A model generated the notes under the pieces. That model was not told the DNA's origin. It worked only from the letters and a program-made list of their open reading frames with translations, and made no database searches. A program made the translations under genes and the position numbers. Shown here one piece after another: positions 1 to 11,711 of a stretch of DNA of 37,404 nucleotides; the stretch's first letter is position 1, and each line of letters opens with the position of its first letter. The stretch is from Rubellimicrobium mesophilum DSM 19309 (GTDB lineage Bacteria; Pseudomonadota; Alphaproteobacteria; Rhodobacterales; Rhodobacteraceae), in the NCBI RefSeq assembly GCF_000600335.2, contig NZ_KK088583.1, positions 1 through 37,404 on the forward strand. The letters are read 5' to 3'.

Positions 1-519
1 GGGGGCGGGCCCGCCGATCGCGCAGACGTCGCCCGAGCGGAGCCAGAGGGATTCGGTGGGGCCGCCCCGTTCGACGCTGCCCACGCGGAAGAGCGCGTCG
101 TCGCCCAGCGAGATGGAGACGACCGGCTGCGAGAGGTCGGCCTCGTCGCGGTCCTGGTGGAGGCCCATGCGGGCGCCCTCGCGGTAGAGGTTGACGAGGC
201 AGCATTCGGGCGCGCGGGCGCCGGGGGCGACGGCGGCCCAGACGGCGAGGACCGAGGCGGGGATCGGCGGCCAGGGGGTGCCGGAGGGATGGCGGTCCAC
301 GTAGCGGTAGCCGCGCCGGTCCGAATACCAGCCGAAGCGGCCCGCGCCGGTCATGGCGACGGACATGGGCCTGCCCCAGCGGGTCACGGGGTGGAAGGGC
401 GGCGCGGCCGCCATGACGCCCAGGATGTCCGAGAGCATCGCGCCTTGCGCGGCGCGGTCGAGCAGGCCCGGCCAGACGGCCACGCCGCGCAGGTCGAGGG
501 GGGCGTCGGGGGCCGTCAT
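1..519 (-). CDS. alkB: Alpha-ketoglutarate-dependent DNA repair dioxygenase AlkB (C-terminus cut by window edge)
   Basis: Repairs N-alkylated bases such as 1-methyladenine and 3-methylcytosine by oxidative demethylation using Fe(II) and 2-oxoglutarate. The frame is open from an ATG at 519 to base 1, giving 173 codons without a stop, so the 3' end lies outside the window. The translation begins MTAPDAPLDLRGVAVWPGLL. It carries the AlkB signatures RFGWYSDRRGYRY (substrate lid region), NLYREGARMGLHQDRDE with the iron-binding HxD pair, and VSISLGDDALFRVG. The distal iron-binding His and the 2-oxoglutarate-binding Arg fall beyond the edge. An upstream ATG near 559 is in another frame and stops at once, so 519 is the start. 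The gene is divergent from dnaK. Family assignment is firm; completeness cannot be judged. Confidence 0.9.
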   Translation of the reverse strand, partial: MTAPDAPLDLRGVAVWPGLLDRAAQGAMLSDILGVMAAAPPFHPVTRWGRPMSVAMTGAGRFGWYSDRRGYRYVDRHPSGTPWPPIPASVLAVWAAVAPGARAPECCLVNLYREGARMGLHQDRDEADLSQPVVSISLGDDALFRVGSVERGGPTESLWLRSGDVCAIGGPAP

Positions 520-581
520 GGGCAGCCCGCGGCGCGTCGCCGCCACTCGGAAGAAATCATTGTTTCGCCCCCTGCCGTGCC

Positions 582-613
582 GGTTGCAGCCCCAAGACCC
601 CCCTCTTATATGT
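582..613 (+). promoter_or_regulatory. Candidate dnaK promoter
   Basis: In the 194-base gap between alkB and dnaK, TTGCAG (584-589) is followed after 17 bases by TATATG (607-612). The context CTCTTATATGTCG also resembles the alphaproteobacterial heat-shock (RpoH) -10 element (CYTATNT-G), with GGTTGC standing in for a weak -35. The resulting leader would be about 95 nt. No CIRCE inverted repeat is visible. This is a motif reading only. Confidence 0.4.
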
Positions 614-713
614 CGTTCGTTCGCGGCGGGACCGCCCCGCCGCCACCCATCAACCATAGGGGGCGCCTATCAGGGCCCCCGCGTGTCAGACCGCCTGAAA
701 GGGATTTGAACCA

Positions 714-2631
<1,918 letters not shown>

Positions 2632-2661
2632 GGATCGCGGTCCATCCCGGACGGATCCAGA

Positions 2662-2690
2662 GGCCGGCCCCCTGCGGGCCGGCCGTTCCG
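2662..2690 (+). terminator. GC-rich hairpin between dnaK and dnaJ
   Basis: A perfect 9-bp stem, GGCCGGCCC (2662-2670) and GGGCCGGCC (2676-2684), with a 5-base loop, is followed by GTTCCGTTT. The T-run is weak, so it may attenuate rather than fully stop dnaK transcription before dnaJ. That would fit the usual excess of DnaK over DnaJ. The structure is seen; the effect is inferred. Confidence 0.5.
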
Positions 2691-2723
2691 TTTGAGGCGA
2701 CCGCGCGTGAGGACATGACGACG

Positions 2724-3887
2724 ATGGCGAAACGCGACTTCTACGAGACGCTGGGAATCTCCCGGGGCGCGACGCCCGAGGAGATCAAGAAGGCCTATCG
2801 CAAGAAGGCCAAGGAGCTGCACCCCGACCGCAACAGCGACAACCCGCAGGCCGAGGCGCAGTTCAAGGAGCTGAACGAGGCCTACGAGGTCCTGAAGGAC
2901 GAGCAGAAGAAGGCCGCCTACGACCGCTTCGGCCACGCCGCCTTCGAGGGCGGCATGGGCGCAGGCGCACGTCCGGGCGGCGCGGGCTTCCGGGGCGGCG
3001 CGAACGGCGACTTCGCCAGCGCCTTCTCGGACGTGTTCGACGACCTCTTCGGCGACATCATGGGCCAGCGGGGGGCGCAGGGACGCGCCCGCGCGGCGAT
3101 GCGCGGCAACGACCTGCGCTACAACCTGCGCATCAGCCTGGAGGAGGCCCAGCAGGGGCTCCAGAAGACGATCCAGGTGCCCACCGCCGTCACCTGCGCG
3201 ACCTGCAAGGGCACGGGCGCCGAGGGGGGCAGCGAGCCGCAGACCTGCCCGACCTGCTCCGGCATCGGCAAGGTCAGGGCGCAGCAGGGCTTCTTCACGG
3301 TGGAGCGGACCTGCCCGACCTGCAACGGGCTCGGCCAGACGATCAAGAACCCCTGCAAGACCTGCCATGGCGCGGGGCGCGTGGAGAAGGAGAAGACCCT
3401 CTCCGTCAACATCCCGGCCGGGGTGGAGACCGGGACGCGGATCCGGCTCGCCGGCGAGGGCGAGGCGGGGATGCGGGGCGGCCCCTCGGGCGACCTCTAC
3501 ATCTTCGTGGAGGTCAAGGAGCACCCGATCTTCGTGCGCGACGGCGCCGACCTCCACTGCCGGGTGCCGGTCTCGCTGGTGACGGCGGCGCTGGGGGGCG
3601 ACATCGAGGTGCCCACCATCGATGGCGGACGCGCGCGGGTGAAGATCCCCGAAGGGTCCCAGACCGGGCGGCAGATGCGCCTGCGCCGCAAGGGGATGCC
3701 GGTGCTGCGCTCCAAGGACCTGGGCGACATGTTCATCGAGCTCGTGGTCGAGACGCCGGTGAACCTCACGGGGCGCCAGAAGGAGCTGCTGCGCGAGTTC
3801 GACAAGATCTCGGAAGGGCGGAACAACCCGCAGAGCGCGGGCTTCTTCTCGGCCGTGAAGGGGTTCTGGGACTCGATGAAGGGCTGA
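2724..3887 (+). CDS. dnaJ: Co-chaperone DnaJ (Hsp40, type I)
   Basis: Stimulates the DnaK ATPase and delivers unfolded substrates. The 387-residue protein has the full type I layout. The J domain (about 1-70) carries the HPD triad in ELHPDRN. A Gly/Phe-rich linker (about 75-110) follows. Four zinc-binding CxxCxGxG repeats come next: [24 protein letters not shown] and CKTCHGAG. The C-terminal substrate-binding domains close the protein. Two in-frame ATGs occur, at 2715 and 2724. The second gives the family-standard [11 protein letters not shown] and lies about 11 bases after GAGG, whereas the first is only 2 bases from it, so 2724 is preferred. It is downstream of dnaK and probably partly co-transcribed with it, though a hairpin lies between. 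Confidence 0.95.
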   Translation: MAKRDFYETLGISRGATPEEIKKAYRKKAKELHPDRNSDNPQAEAQFKELNEAYEVLKDEQKKAAYDRFGHAAFEGGMGAGARPGGAGFRGGANGDFASAFSDVFDDLFGDIMGQRGAQGRARAAMRGNDLRYNLRISLEEAQQGLQKTIQVPTAVTCATCKGTGAEGGSEPQTCPTCSGIGKVRAQQGFFTVERTCPTCNGLGQTIKNPCKTCHGAGRVEKEKTLSVNIPAGVETGTRIRLAGEGEAGMRGGPSGDLYIFVEVKEHPIFVRDGADLHCRVPVSLVTAALGGDIEVPTIDGGRARVKIPEGSQTGRQMRLRRKGMPVLRSKDLGDMFIELVVETPVNLTGRQKELLREFDKISEGRNNPQSAGFFSAVKGFWDSMKG

Positions 3888-3934
3888 GCTGTGGTCCTCG
3901 CCCAGCGGGCGGGGAGCAGGGAGGGCCGTGGAAC

Positions 3935-3954
3935 ACCGTCCGGGGGACGGTTTT
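3935..3954 (+). terminator. Intrinsic terminator after dnaJ
   Basis: Stem ACCGTCC (3935-3941) and GGACGGT (3945-3951) with a GGG loop, running into TTTTC. It lies 47 bases after the dnaJ stop, the right place and orientation for the end of the dnaKJ transcript. Its TCCGGGGGA core recurs at 11719 and 37169. Confidence 0.6.
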
Positions 3955-4019
3955 CAGCGAGGCAGGCCCTGATCGCCCGCGAGGAGCAGGAGGAGCCTCC
4001 TGCCCTTCCCGATGGGACA

Positions 4020-4045
4020 AAGGCCCGGTCCTTCGACCGGGCCTT
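4020..4045. terminator. Bidirectional terminator between dnaJ and the TerC gene
   Basis: A perfect 11-bp stem, AAGGCCCGGTC (4020-4030) and GACCGGGCCTT (4035-4045), closes a CTTC loop. A-rich and T-rich flanks on the two sides let it work in both directions between the convergent dnaJ and terC-like genes. A second tight palindrome, GCAGGAGG/CCTCCTGC with a 2-base spacer, lies at 3986-4003. Confidence 0.75.
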
Positions 4046-4069
4046 CTGCGTCTCGCGGCGGCCTTGGCG

Positions 4070-4753
4070 CTAGTGGACCGCCTGCCCCGCCACCGGCTGC
4101 ATCATCCCGATCTGCTCTCCCACGTCGTGCCAGCCTTCCCAGATCATGTGGAGGGCCACGTAGAGGATGATGAGCAGACCCACATAGGCGATCCAGCGGT
4201 AGCGGTTGATGAGCCGCGCGATGAAGGTCGCGGCGAGGCCCATCAGCGCCACGGAAAGACCCAGGCCGAAGACCAGCACCCAGAGGTGCTCGCGCGCGGC
4301 GCCTGCCACGGCGAGGACGTTGTCGAGCGACATGGAGACGTCGGCCACGACGATCTGCCAGGCGGCCTGGCCGAAGGTCTTGCGGGGGACGCCAGCCGCC
4401 ACGCTGCCATCGGCGTTGAGGTCCACCCCGGTCAGCGCCTCCGTGGCGGCGTGCTCCTCGACCTCGTGACCGGCGCGCAGCTCGCGCCACATCTTCCAGC
4501 AGACCCAGAGGAGGAGGATGCCCCCGGCGAGGAGGAGGCCGGTGATGGCGAGGAGCGTCGTCGTGATGAGCGCGAAGAAGATCCGCAGCACCGTCGCGGC
4601 GATGATCCCCACGAGGATCGCGCGGTTGCGCTGCTCCTTGGGGAGGCCCGCCGCCGCGAGGCCGATGACGATGGCGTTGTCGCCGGCCAGCACGAGGTCG
4701 ATGGCGATGACCCCGAATAGGGCCGTGAGAGCTTCGGCGGTCAGGAAATCCAT
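4070..4753 (-). CDS. TerC/YjbE-family integral membrane protein
   Basis: A polytopic inner-membrane protein of 227 residues from the TerC family. Members have been linked to tellurium resistance and to metal (notably manganese) export that metallates exported proteins. The sequence has about seven hydrophobic segments. Two family repeats carry paired acidic residues in the membrane: IDLVLAGDNAIVIG (about 18-31) and DVSMSLDNVLAVAG (about 138-151). A charged loop (about 92-125) separates the halves. The start MDFLTAEALTALFG matches relatives. The gene faces dnaJ across a shared terminator and is divergent from radC. I looked for a manganese riboswitch in its leader and could not support one. 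The substrate is unknown. Confidence 0.88.
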   Translation of the reverse strand: MDFLTAEALTALFGVIAIDLVLAGDNAIVIGLAAAGLPKEQRNRAILVGIIAATVLRIFFALITTTLLAITGLLLAGGILLLWVCWKMWRELRAGHEVEEHAATEALTGVDLNADGSVAAGVPRKTFGQAAWQIVVADVSMSLDNVLAVAGAAREHLWVLVFGLGLSVALMGLAATFIARLINRYRWIAYVGLLIILYVALHMIWEGWHDVGEQIGMMQPVAGQAVH

Positions 4754-4855
4754 GGGTCCTCGCGTAATGGGCCCGGACTTCGGGCAGGGTGGCTGCTGGG
4801 CAGTTAGGGATGCCGATGCGCCGGGGCAACCGCCTGCCCTCTCGAAATCGTGTCC

Positions 4856-4873
4856 GTTAACCCGTCCTTAACC
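4856..4873 (+). promoter_or_regulatory. CtrA-binding box upstream of radC
   Basis: TTAA (4857-4860), seven bases, then TTAA (4868-4871) followed by CC, within GTTAACCCGTCCTTAACC. This matches the full alphaproteobacterial CtrA motif TTAA-N7-TTAAC without a mismatch. It ends 24 bases before the radC ATG, where a bound response regulator would overlap or abut the promoter. In Rhodobacterales CtrA controls gene transfer agent, motility and DNA-uptake or recombination functions (established knowledge). Direct control of radC here is inferred. Confidence 0.7.
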
Positions 4874-4895
4874 AATCTGGGTCATCCTGGCCGAC

Positions 4896-5654
4896 ATGAC
4901 CCATCCGCCCGGCCTTTCCGATTCCCTGTCGCTCTTCGACTCCGACGAGGCCACGCCCGTTCCAGTGCCGGGCGCGCGGCTCCCGTCCTACATCGCCGAC
5001 CACCGGGCGCGGCTGCGGCAGCGCTTCCTCGACGGCGGCGCGGCGGCGCTTCCGGACTACGAGCTTCTGGAGCTGGTGCTGTTCCGGGCGATCCCCCGGC
5101 AGGACGTGAAGCCGCTCGCGCGCAGGCTCCTCGACACCTTCGGGGATGTGGCCTCGGTGCTGTCGGCCCCCCTGCCCCGGCTGCTGGACGTGGAGGGCGT
5201 GGGGCCGGCGGTGGCGACGGAGCTGAAGATCGTCGAGGCGGCGGCGCATCGGATGGCGCGGGCCAAGGTGCTGCGGCGGCACGTGGTGAGCTCCTGGGCG
5301 CAGCTTCTGGACTACTGCCACACGGTGATGGCGCACCGGGAGCAGGAGCAGTTCCGGGTGCTCTTCCTCGACCGCAAGAACGTGCTGATCGCGGACGAGG
5401 AGCAGGCGCGGGGCACCGTGGACCATGTGCCGGTCTACCCGAGGGAGGTCGTGAAGCGGGCGCTGGAGCTGAACGCCTCGGCGCTGATCCTCGTCCACAA
5501 CCACCCCTCGGGGGACCCGACGCCCAGCCAGGCCGACATCGACATGACCGCGCAGATCGAGAGGGCGGCGCAGGCGCTGGGGCTGGTGCTGCACGACCAC
5601 CTCATCATCGGGCGGGAACGGGAGCTGAGCTTCCGGGCCGAGGGGCTGCTGTAG
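4896..5654 (+). CDS. radC: RadC/JAB-domain protein
   Basis: The 252-residue protein belongs to the RadC family, often annotated as DNA repair although its biochemical role is unsettled. An N-terminal helix-hairpin-helix region is seen in LLDVEGVGPAVATELK (about 95-110). The C-terminal MPN/JAB domain carries a complete metal-binding motif, HNHPSGDPTPSQAD (about 201-214), with a supporting Glu nearer the N-terminus. Length is normal for the alphaproteobacterial form. A perfect CtrA box sits immediately upstream, and the gene is divergent from terC. Together these suggest expression with the CtrA regulon, which in this order includes transformation and gene-transfer-agent genes. The stop codon lies inside a GTAGGG...CCCTAC repeat. 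Confidence 0.92.
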   Translation: MTHPPGLSDSLSLFDSDEATPVPVPGARLPSYIADHRARLRQRFLDGGAAALPDYELLELVLFRAIPRQDVKPLARRLLDTFGDVASVLSAPLPRLLDVEGVGPAVATELKIVEAAAHRMARAKVLRRHVVSSWAQLLDYCHTVMAHREQEQFRVLFLDRKNVLIADEEQARGTVDHVPVYPREVVKRALELNASALILVHNHPSGDPTPSQADIDMTAQIERAAQALGLVLHDHLIIGRERELSFRAEGLL

Positions 5655-5688
5655 GGCGGCTGCCGTCGCGCGCCGTGCGCGACCCTAC
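5651..5688. repeat. REP-like stem-loop overlapping the radC stop
   Basis: GTAGGG (5651-5656) pairs with CCCTAC (5683-5688). Inside, TCGCGC pairs with GCGCGA around GCCGT, while the left side carries a 9-base bulge. The bulged palindrome with GTAGGG ends resembles short interspersed repeats common between Rhodobacterales genes. It could also terminate radC. Only one copy of this version is in the window. Confidence 0.45.
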
Positions 5689-5826
5689 GCGCCAGGGGAC
5701 GGCGCGAGGCCACTGTTGACGGGTGGAGGGAGGGCCGGCGGCTCCTGGCCCAATGTCGCGACGGTGGCGGAGGACCGCTCTGGCCTCTTGGCTGGCGGTG
5801 TGTATCCTGCCCTCAGGAGGGCCGTC

Positions 5827-6138
5827 ATGCCGAAGCTCGTTCGCCTCTACATCACCAACGTCCTGATCGGCCTCGGGTTGGCCGTGGCCTTCGTCGGGCT
5901 GCTGCTGGCCTTCGACGTGGCCGGGCTGCGCCACCTGATCCTGGAGACGGAGATGGGCTGGCTGGGCGGCGTCATGCTGCTGGCCTTCAACGGCGTCGTC
6001 TTCGCCGGCGTGCAGTTCGGCATCGCCATCATGCGGATGGCCGAGGACGAAGACGACCGGGTGGGCGGGATGCGCCTGCCGACCGGCGCCGCGCTGCGGC
6101 CGGTCGAGGTGCGGGTGGAGCGCCGCCGCCTGCGCTGA
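5827..6138 (+). CDS. Small two-helix membrane protein, unknown function
   Basis: I do not recognise a named family. From the ATG at 5827 the protein has 103 residues. GGAGG (5816-5820) lies at ideal spacing, and the in-frame frame further upstream (5716) has no comparable ribosome-binding site and low-complexity sequence. Two hydrophobic helices are clear: VLIGLGLAVAFVGLLLAF (about 10-27) and GGVMLLAFNGVVFAGVQFGI (about 42-61). They are followed by an acidic cluster MAEDEDDR and a basic tail ending ERRRLR. The basic N-terminus (MPKLVRLY) suggests an N-in topology with a cytoplasmic tail. It sits between radC and the end of secA and appears to be transcribed alone or with radC. It looks like a conserved small Rhodobacterales protein; the function is not inferable. 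Confidence 0.7.
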   Translation: MPKLVRLYITNVLIGLGLAVAFVGLLLAFDVAGLRHLILETEMGWLGGVMLLAFNGVVFAGVQFGIAIMRMAEDEDDRVGGMRLPTGAALRPVEVRVERRRLR

Positions 6139-6290
6139 GGCGTCGGGCGGCCGGGTGCCGCACCGTCCCAAGCCGCCGAGGAGGCCTCTGGGACGCAATC
6201 GCGCGAAGCGCAGCTTGCGGATCGCCCTTGCTGACGCGATGCAGCCCGATCTGGGCGGCATCCGAGCAGGTTGCAGAGCGATGGGGCTTC

Positions 6291-6376
6291 GTAGGACGGG
6301 CTTCAGCCCGCCATGCCCGGCCTGCCCTGCGCGTGCCTGTTGGCCAAGGTGGACGGCGGGCTGAAGCCCGCCCTAC
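6291..6376. repeat. BIME-like long inverted repeat between the small membrane protein gene and secA
   Basis: Two 22-base arms, 6291-6312 and 6355-6376, are reverse complements with a single mismatch, separated by 42 bases. Each arm contains its own palindrome CGGGCTTCAGCCCG and has a GTAGG outer end. Paired palindromes in opposite orientation are the layout of bacterial interspersed mosaic elements (REP pairs). It lies just beyond the secA stop and could protect or terminate its mRNA. No transposase is nearby. Confidence 0.7.
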
Positions 6377-6392
6377 GCTTGACCTGTTGGGG

Positions 6393-6406
6393 TGACGCCT
6401 GCGGCG

Positions 6407-6409
<3 letters not shown>
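6393..6409 (-). terminator. Hairpin at the secA stop codon
   Basis: TGACGCC (6393-6399) and GGCGTCA (6403-6409) form a perfect 7-bp stem with a 3-base loop overlapping the secA stop codon. There is no U-run, so termination is uncertain. It lies next to the large inverted repeat at 6291-6376. Confidence 0.35.
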
Positions 6410-9220
<2,811 letters not shown>

Positions 9221-9354
9221 GATCGTCGTCCTCGTCCTCACGTTCACCGGAGCGGGGGCCGGCCCGGACTCCCGCCGAATTGTGAGGAGGTTCCTTGTGG
9301 CCCGCGCGCGCCCGGCCTAATTGAGGGGCCGCAAGCCCCCCAAGGCCGTTCGCG

Positions 9355-9383
9355 GAGATAAGGGGGGGCGGTCCCGCTGTCAA
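9355..9383 (-). promoter_or_regulatory. secA promoter
   Basis: On the minus strand a consensus -35 TTGACA (9383-9378) is followed after 17 bases by TATCTC (9360-9355). The leader to the secA ATG is about 130 nt and contains a small GGGGC/GCCCC hairpin around 9325-9338. This is among the best sigma-70 matches in the window. Confidence 0.6.
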
Positions 9384-9421
9384 CGCGGCCCAAGGGGCCG
9401 CCCGATCAAGGCTTCGTTCTC

Positions 9422-10492
9422 ATGCTGAAACAGCTCATGCTCCTGCAGACCGCGTCGGCGCTCGCGCTCGCGCTCGCCCTGCCCGCGGCCGCCCAGGAGA
9501 CGGCCACCGACGAGGCTCCGGCCGCGACCGCCGAGGCGCCGGCCGCCGACGCCGCGACCGAGGCGCCTGCGGGGGACGAAGCCGCGGCTCCGGCCGACGC
9601 CACCGCCACGGAGGCCGCCCCGGCCGAAGGGACGGACGCGACCGCCGAAGGGACCGAGGCCACCGGCGACGCCGCGACCGCCGAGGCTCCGGCCGCCCCG
9701 GCCGTTCCCGCCGAGAGCATGACCCCCGACACCGTCGTGGCGAGCGTCAACGGCACCGACATCACCCTGGGCGAGGTCGCGGTCGCGGCGCGGCAGCTCC
9801 CGCCCCAGTACCAGCAGCTCCCGCCCGACGTGCTCTTCGGCGCGCTGGTCGACCAACTCGTCCAGCAGGAGCTCCTGGCGCAGAGCGTGACCGAGGAGCC
9901 CGAGGTCCTGACCTACGCGCTGGCCAACCAGCGCCGCTCGATCCTGGCCAACGAAGGAGCCGGGGCGGTCGTGACGTCGGCCGTGACGGACGGGGCGCTG
10001 CAGGCGGCCTATGACGCGCAGTACGGCAACGTGGAGCCCCAGACCGAGTGGCGCGCCCGGCACATCCTGGTCGCCAGCGAGGATGAGGCCAAGGCCGTCA
10101 AGGCCCGGCTCGACGCGGGCGAGGACTTCGCCGCCGTCGCCCAGGAGGTCTCCACGGACACCGGCTCGGGCTCCCAGGGGGGCGAGCTCGGCTGGTTCGG
10201 CCCGGGCATGATGGTGCCGGAGTTCGAGACGGCGGTCACGGGCCTGCAGCCCGGGCAGGTCTCGGACCCGGTCCAGTCGCAGTTCGGCTGGCACATCGTG
10301 GAGCTGGAGGAGACGCGGCCCCAGGCGGTGCCGACCCTCGACGACGTGCGCGACGAGCTTTCGGGCCAGGTCCAGCAGAAGGCCATCGAGGACCGCCTCG
10401 CCGAGCTCGAGTCGCAGGGGCAGGTGACGCGGACCGATCCCGCGACGCTCAACGCGACCGTCATCGCGGACCCGGCCTTCCTCGGGGATTGA
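9422..10492 (+). CDS. Periplasmic PpiC-type (parvulin) peptidyl-prolyl isomerase
   Basis: A SurA/PrsA-like foldase expected in the periplasm; it catalyses cis-trans isomerisation before proline. The 356-residue protein opens with a Sec signal peptide ending ALALALPAAAQ (cleavage near residue 25). An unusually long disordered stretch (about 26-98) of Ala, Glu, Thr, Pro and Asp follows, with repeated EAPA and ATEA units. A SurA-N-like helical region (about 100-195) begins TVVASVNGTDITLGE. The parvulin domain (about 205-300) carries RHILVASEDEAKAV, GGELGWFGPGMMVPEFE and QFGWHIVELEE. It starts at 9422, divergent from secA, and ends one base before the argJ start codon, so the two are probably co-translated. 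The ribosome-binding site is weak. Confidence 0.92.
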   Translation: MLKQLMLLQTASALALALALPAAAQETATDEAPAATAEAPAADAATEAPAGDEAAAPADATATEAAPAEGTDATAEGTEATGDAATAEAPAAPAVPAESMTPDTVVASVNGTDITLGEVAVAARQLPPQYQQLPPDVLFGALVDQLVQQELLAQSVTEEPEVLTYALANQRRSILANEGAGAVVTSAVTDGALQAAYDAQYGNVEPQTEWRARHILVASEDEAKAVKARLDAGEDFAAVAQEVSTDTGSGSQGGELGWFGPGMMVPEFETAVTGLQPGQVSDPVQSQFGWHIVELEETRPQAVPTLDDVRDELSGQVQQKAIEDRLAELESQGQVTRTDPATLNATVIADPAFLGD

Positions 10493-10493
10493 G

Positions 10494-11711
10494 TTGGGCA
10501 CGAAGGTCTCGCCTCTGGCGCCCGCCCGCTTCCCGGACCTCCCCGCCATCGGGGGGGTCCGTTCGTCATCCGCTGCGGCTGGGTCCGCTACAAGGGGTCG
10601 CACCGACGTGATGCTGGCCCTCATGGACGAGGCGGTGGTCGCGGGGACCTTCACCCGCTCGGCCACGCGATCGGCGCCCGTGCGGGACTGCCAGCGCAAA
10701 CTGGCACAATCGGAGGACGGCCCGGCGGCCTTCCTCGTCAATTCCGGCAACTCCAACGCCTTCACGGGGCGCTTGGGCAAGGAGGCGGTGGCGGGCATCT
10801 GCGCGGCGGCCGCGAGCGCGCTGGGGATCGCGGAGGAGCGGATCTTCACCTCCTCGACCGGCGTCATCGGGGAGCCCCTGCCCTGGCAGCGGATCGCGGA
10901 GGCGGTCCCTGCCCTGCGCGACGCGCTGGACGCGGGCGGCATCGAGCCTGCGGCGCGGGCGATCATGACCACGGACACCTTCCCCAAGGGGGCCTCGGCC
11001 GAGGTCGCGCTGCCCGGCGGGACCGTGCGGATCGCCGGCATCGCCAAGGGGTCGGGCATGATCGCGCCCGACATGGCGACGATGCTGGTCTACGTCTTCA
11101 CCGATGCGAAGGTCGGGCGCGAGGAGCTGCAGGAGATCGTCTCGACGGCCTGCGACCGGACCTTCAACCGCATCACCGTGGACAGCGACACCTCGACCTC
11201 GGACACGCTGCTGGTCGCGGCGACCGGGGCCTCGGGCGTGGACGCTTCGGGGGAGCCCGCGTTCGCGCAGGCCCTGCAGGGCGTGTTCCATGACCTTGCC
11301 CTGCAGGTGGTGCGGGACGGCGAAGGGGCCACGAAGCTCGTGGAGGTGCGGGTGACGGGGGCGGTGTCGGAGGCCGACGCGCATCGGGTCGCCATGGCCA
11401 TCGCCAACAGCCCGCTCGTCAAGACCGCCATCGCGGGCGAGGACGCCAATTGGGGGCGGATCGTCATGGCGGTGGGCAAGAGCGGGGCCGAGGCCGACCG
11501 CGACCGGCTGGCGATCCGCTTCGGCGACATCGTGGTGGCCCGGGACGGGTTTCGGGCGCCGGACTACTCCGAGGAGGCGGCCTCGGCCTACATGAGGCGG
11601 CAGGAGCTGGAGATCGGGGTGGACCTCGGCCTCGGCGATGCGACGGCCGCCGTGTGGACCTGCGACCTGACCCATGGCTACATCGACATCAATGCCGACT
11701 ACCGCTCCTGA
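10494..11711 (+). CDS. argJ: Arginine biosynthesis bifunctional protein ArgJ
   Basis: Glutamate N-acetyltransferase/ornithine acetyltransferase that recycles the acetyl group in arginine synthesis. The 405-residue protein begins at a TTG (10494), one base after the upstream stop, giving MGTKVSPLAPARFPDLPAIGG, the family N-terminus. The self-cleavage region KGSGMIAPDMATMLVYVFTDA (about 181-201) is intact, with the catalytic Thr after Ala. ANWGRIVMAVGKSG and the C-terminal DLTHGYIDINADYRS are also canonical. Residues 24-26 and 31-34 look out of frame: the expected Phe-containing and VRYKG segments are found in the neighbouring frame (TTC GTC ATC at 10562; GTC CGC TAC AAG GGG at 10583). Each is flanked by in-frame conserved residues, so two compensated indel pairs are likely. 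Function is not in doubt. Confidence 0.94.
   Translation: MGTKVSPLAPARFPDLPAIGGVRSSSAAAGSATRGRTDVMLALMDEAVVAGTFTRSATRSAPVRDCQRKLAQSEDGPAAFLVNSGNSNAFTGRLGKEAVAGICAAAASALGIAEERIFTSSTGVIGEPLPWQRIAEAVPALRDALDAGGIEPAARAIMTTDTFPKGASAEVALPGGTVRIAGIAKGSGMIAPDMATMLVYVFTDAKVGREELQEIVSTACDRTFNRITVDSDTSTSDTLLVAATGASGVDASGEPAFAQALQGVFHDLALQVVRDGEGATKLVEVRVTGAVSEADAHRVAMAIANSPLVKTAIAGEDANWGRIVMAVGKSGAEADRDRLAIRFGDIVVARDGFRAPDYSEEAASAYMRRQELEIGVDLGLGDATAAVWTCDLTHGYIDINADYRS

Noticed and set aside
4754..4860. Possible yybP-ykoY manganese riboswitch in the leader of the TerC-family gene
   Set aside because: TerC genes often have one, but I could not place the conserved motifs or helix arrangement in this leader; only generic GC-rich stems are visible.
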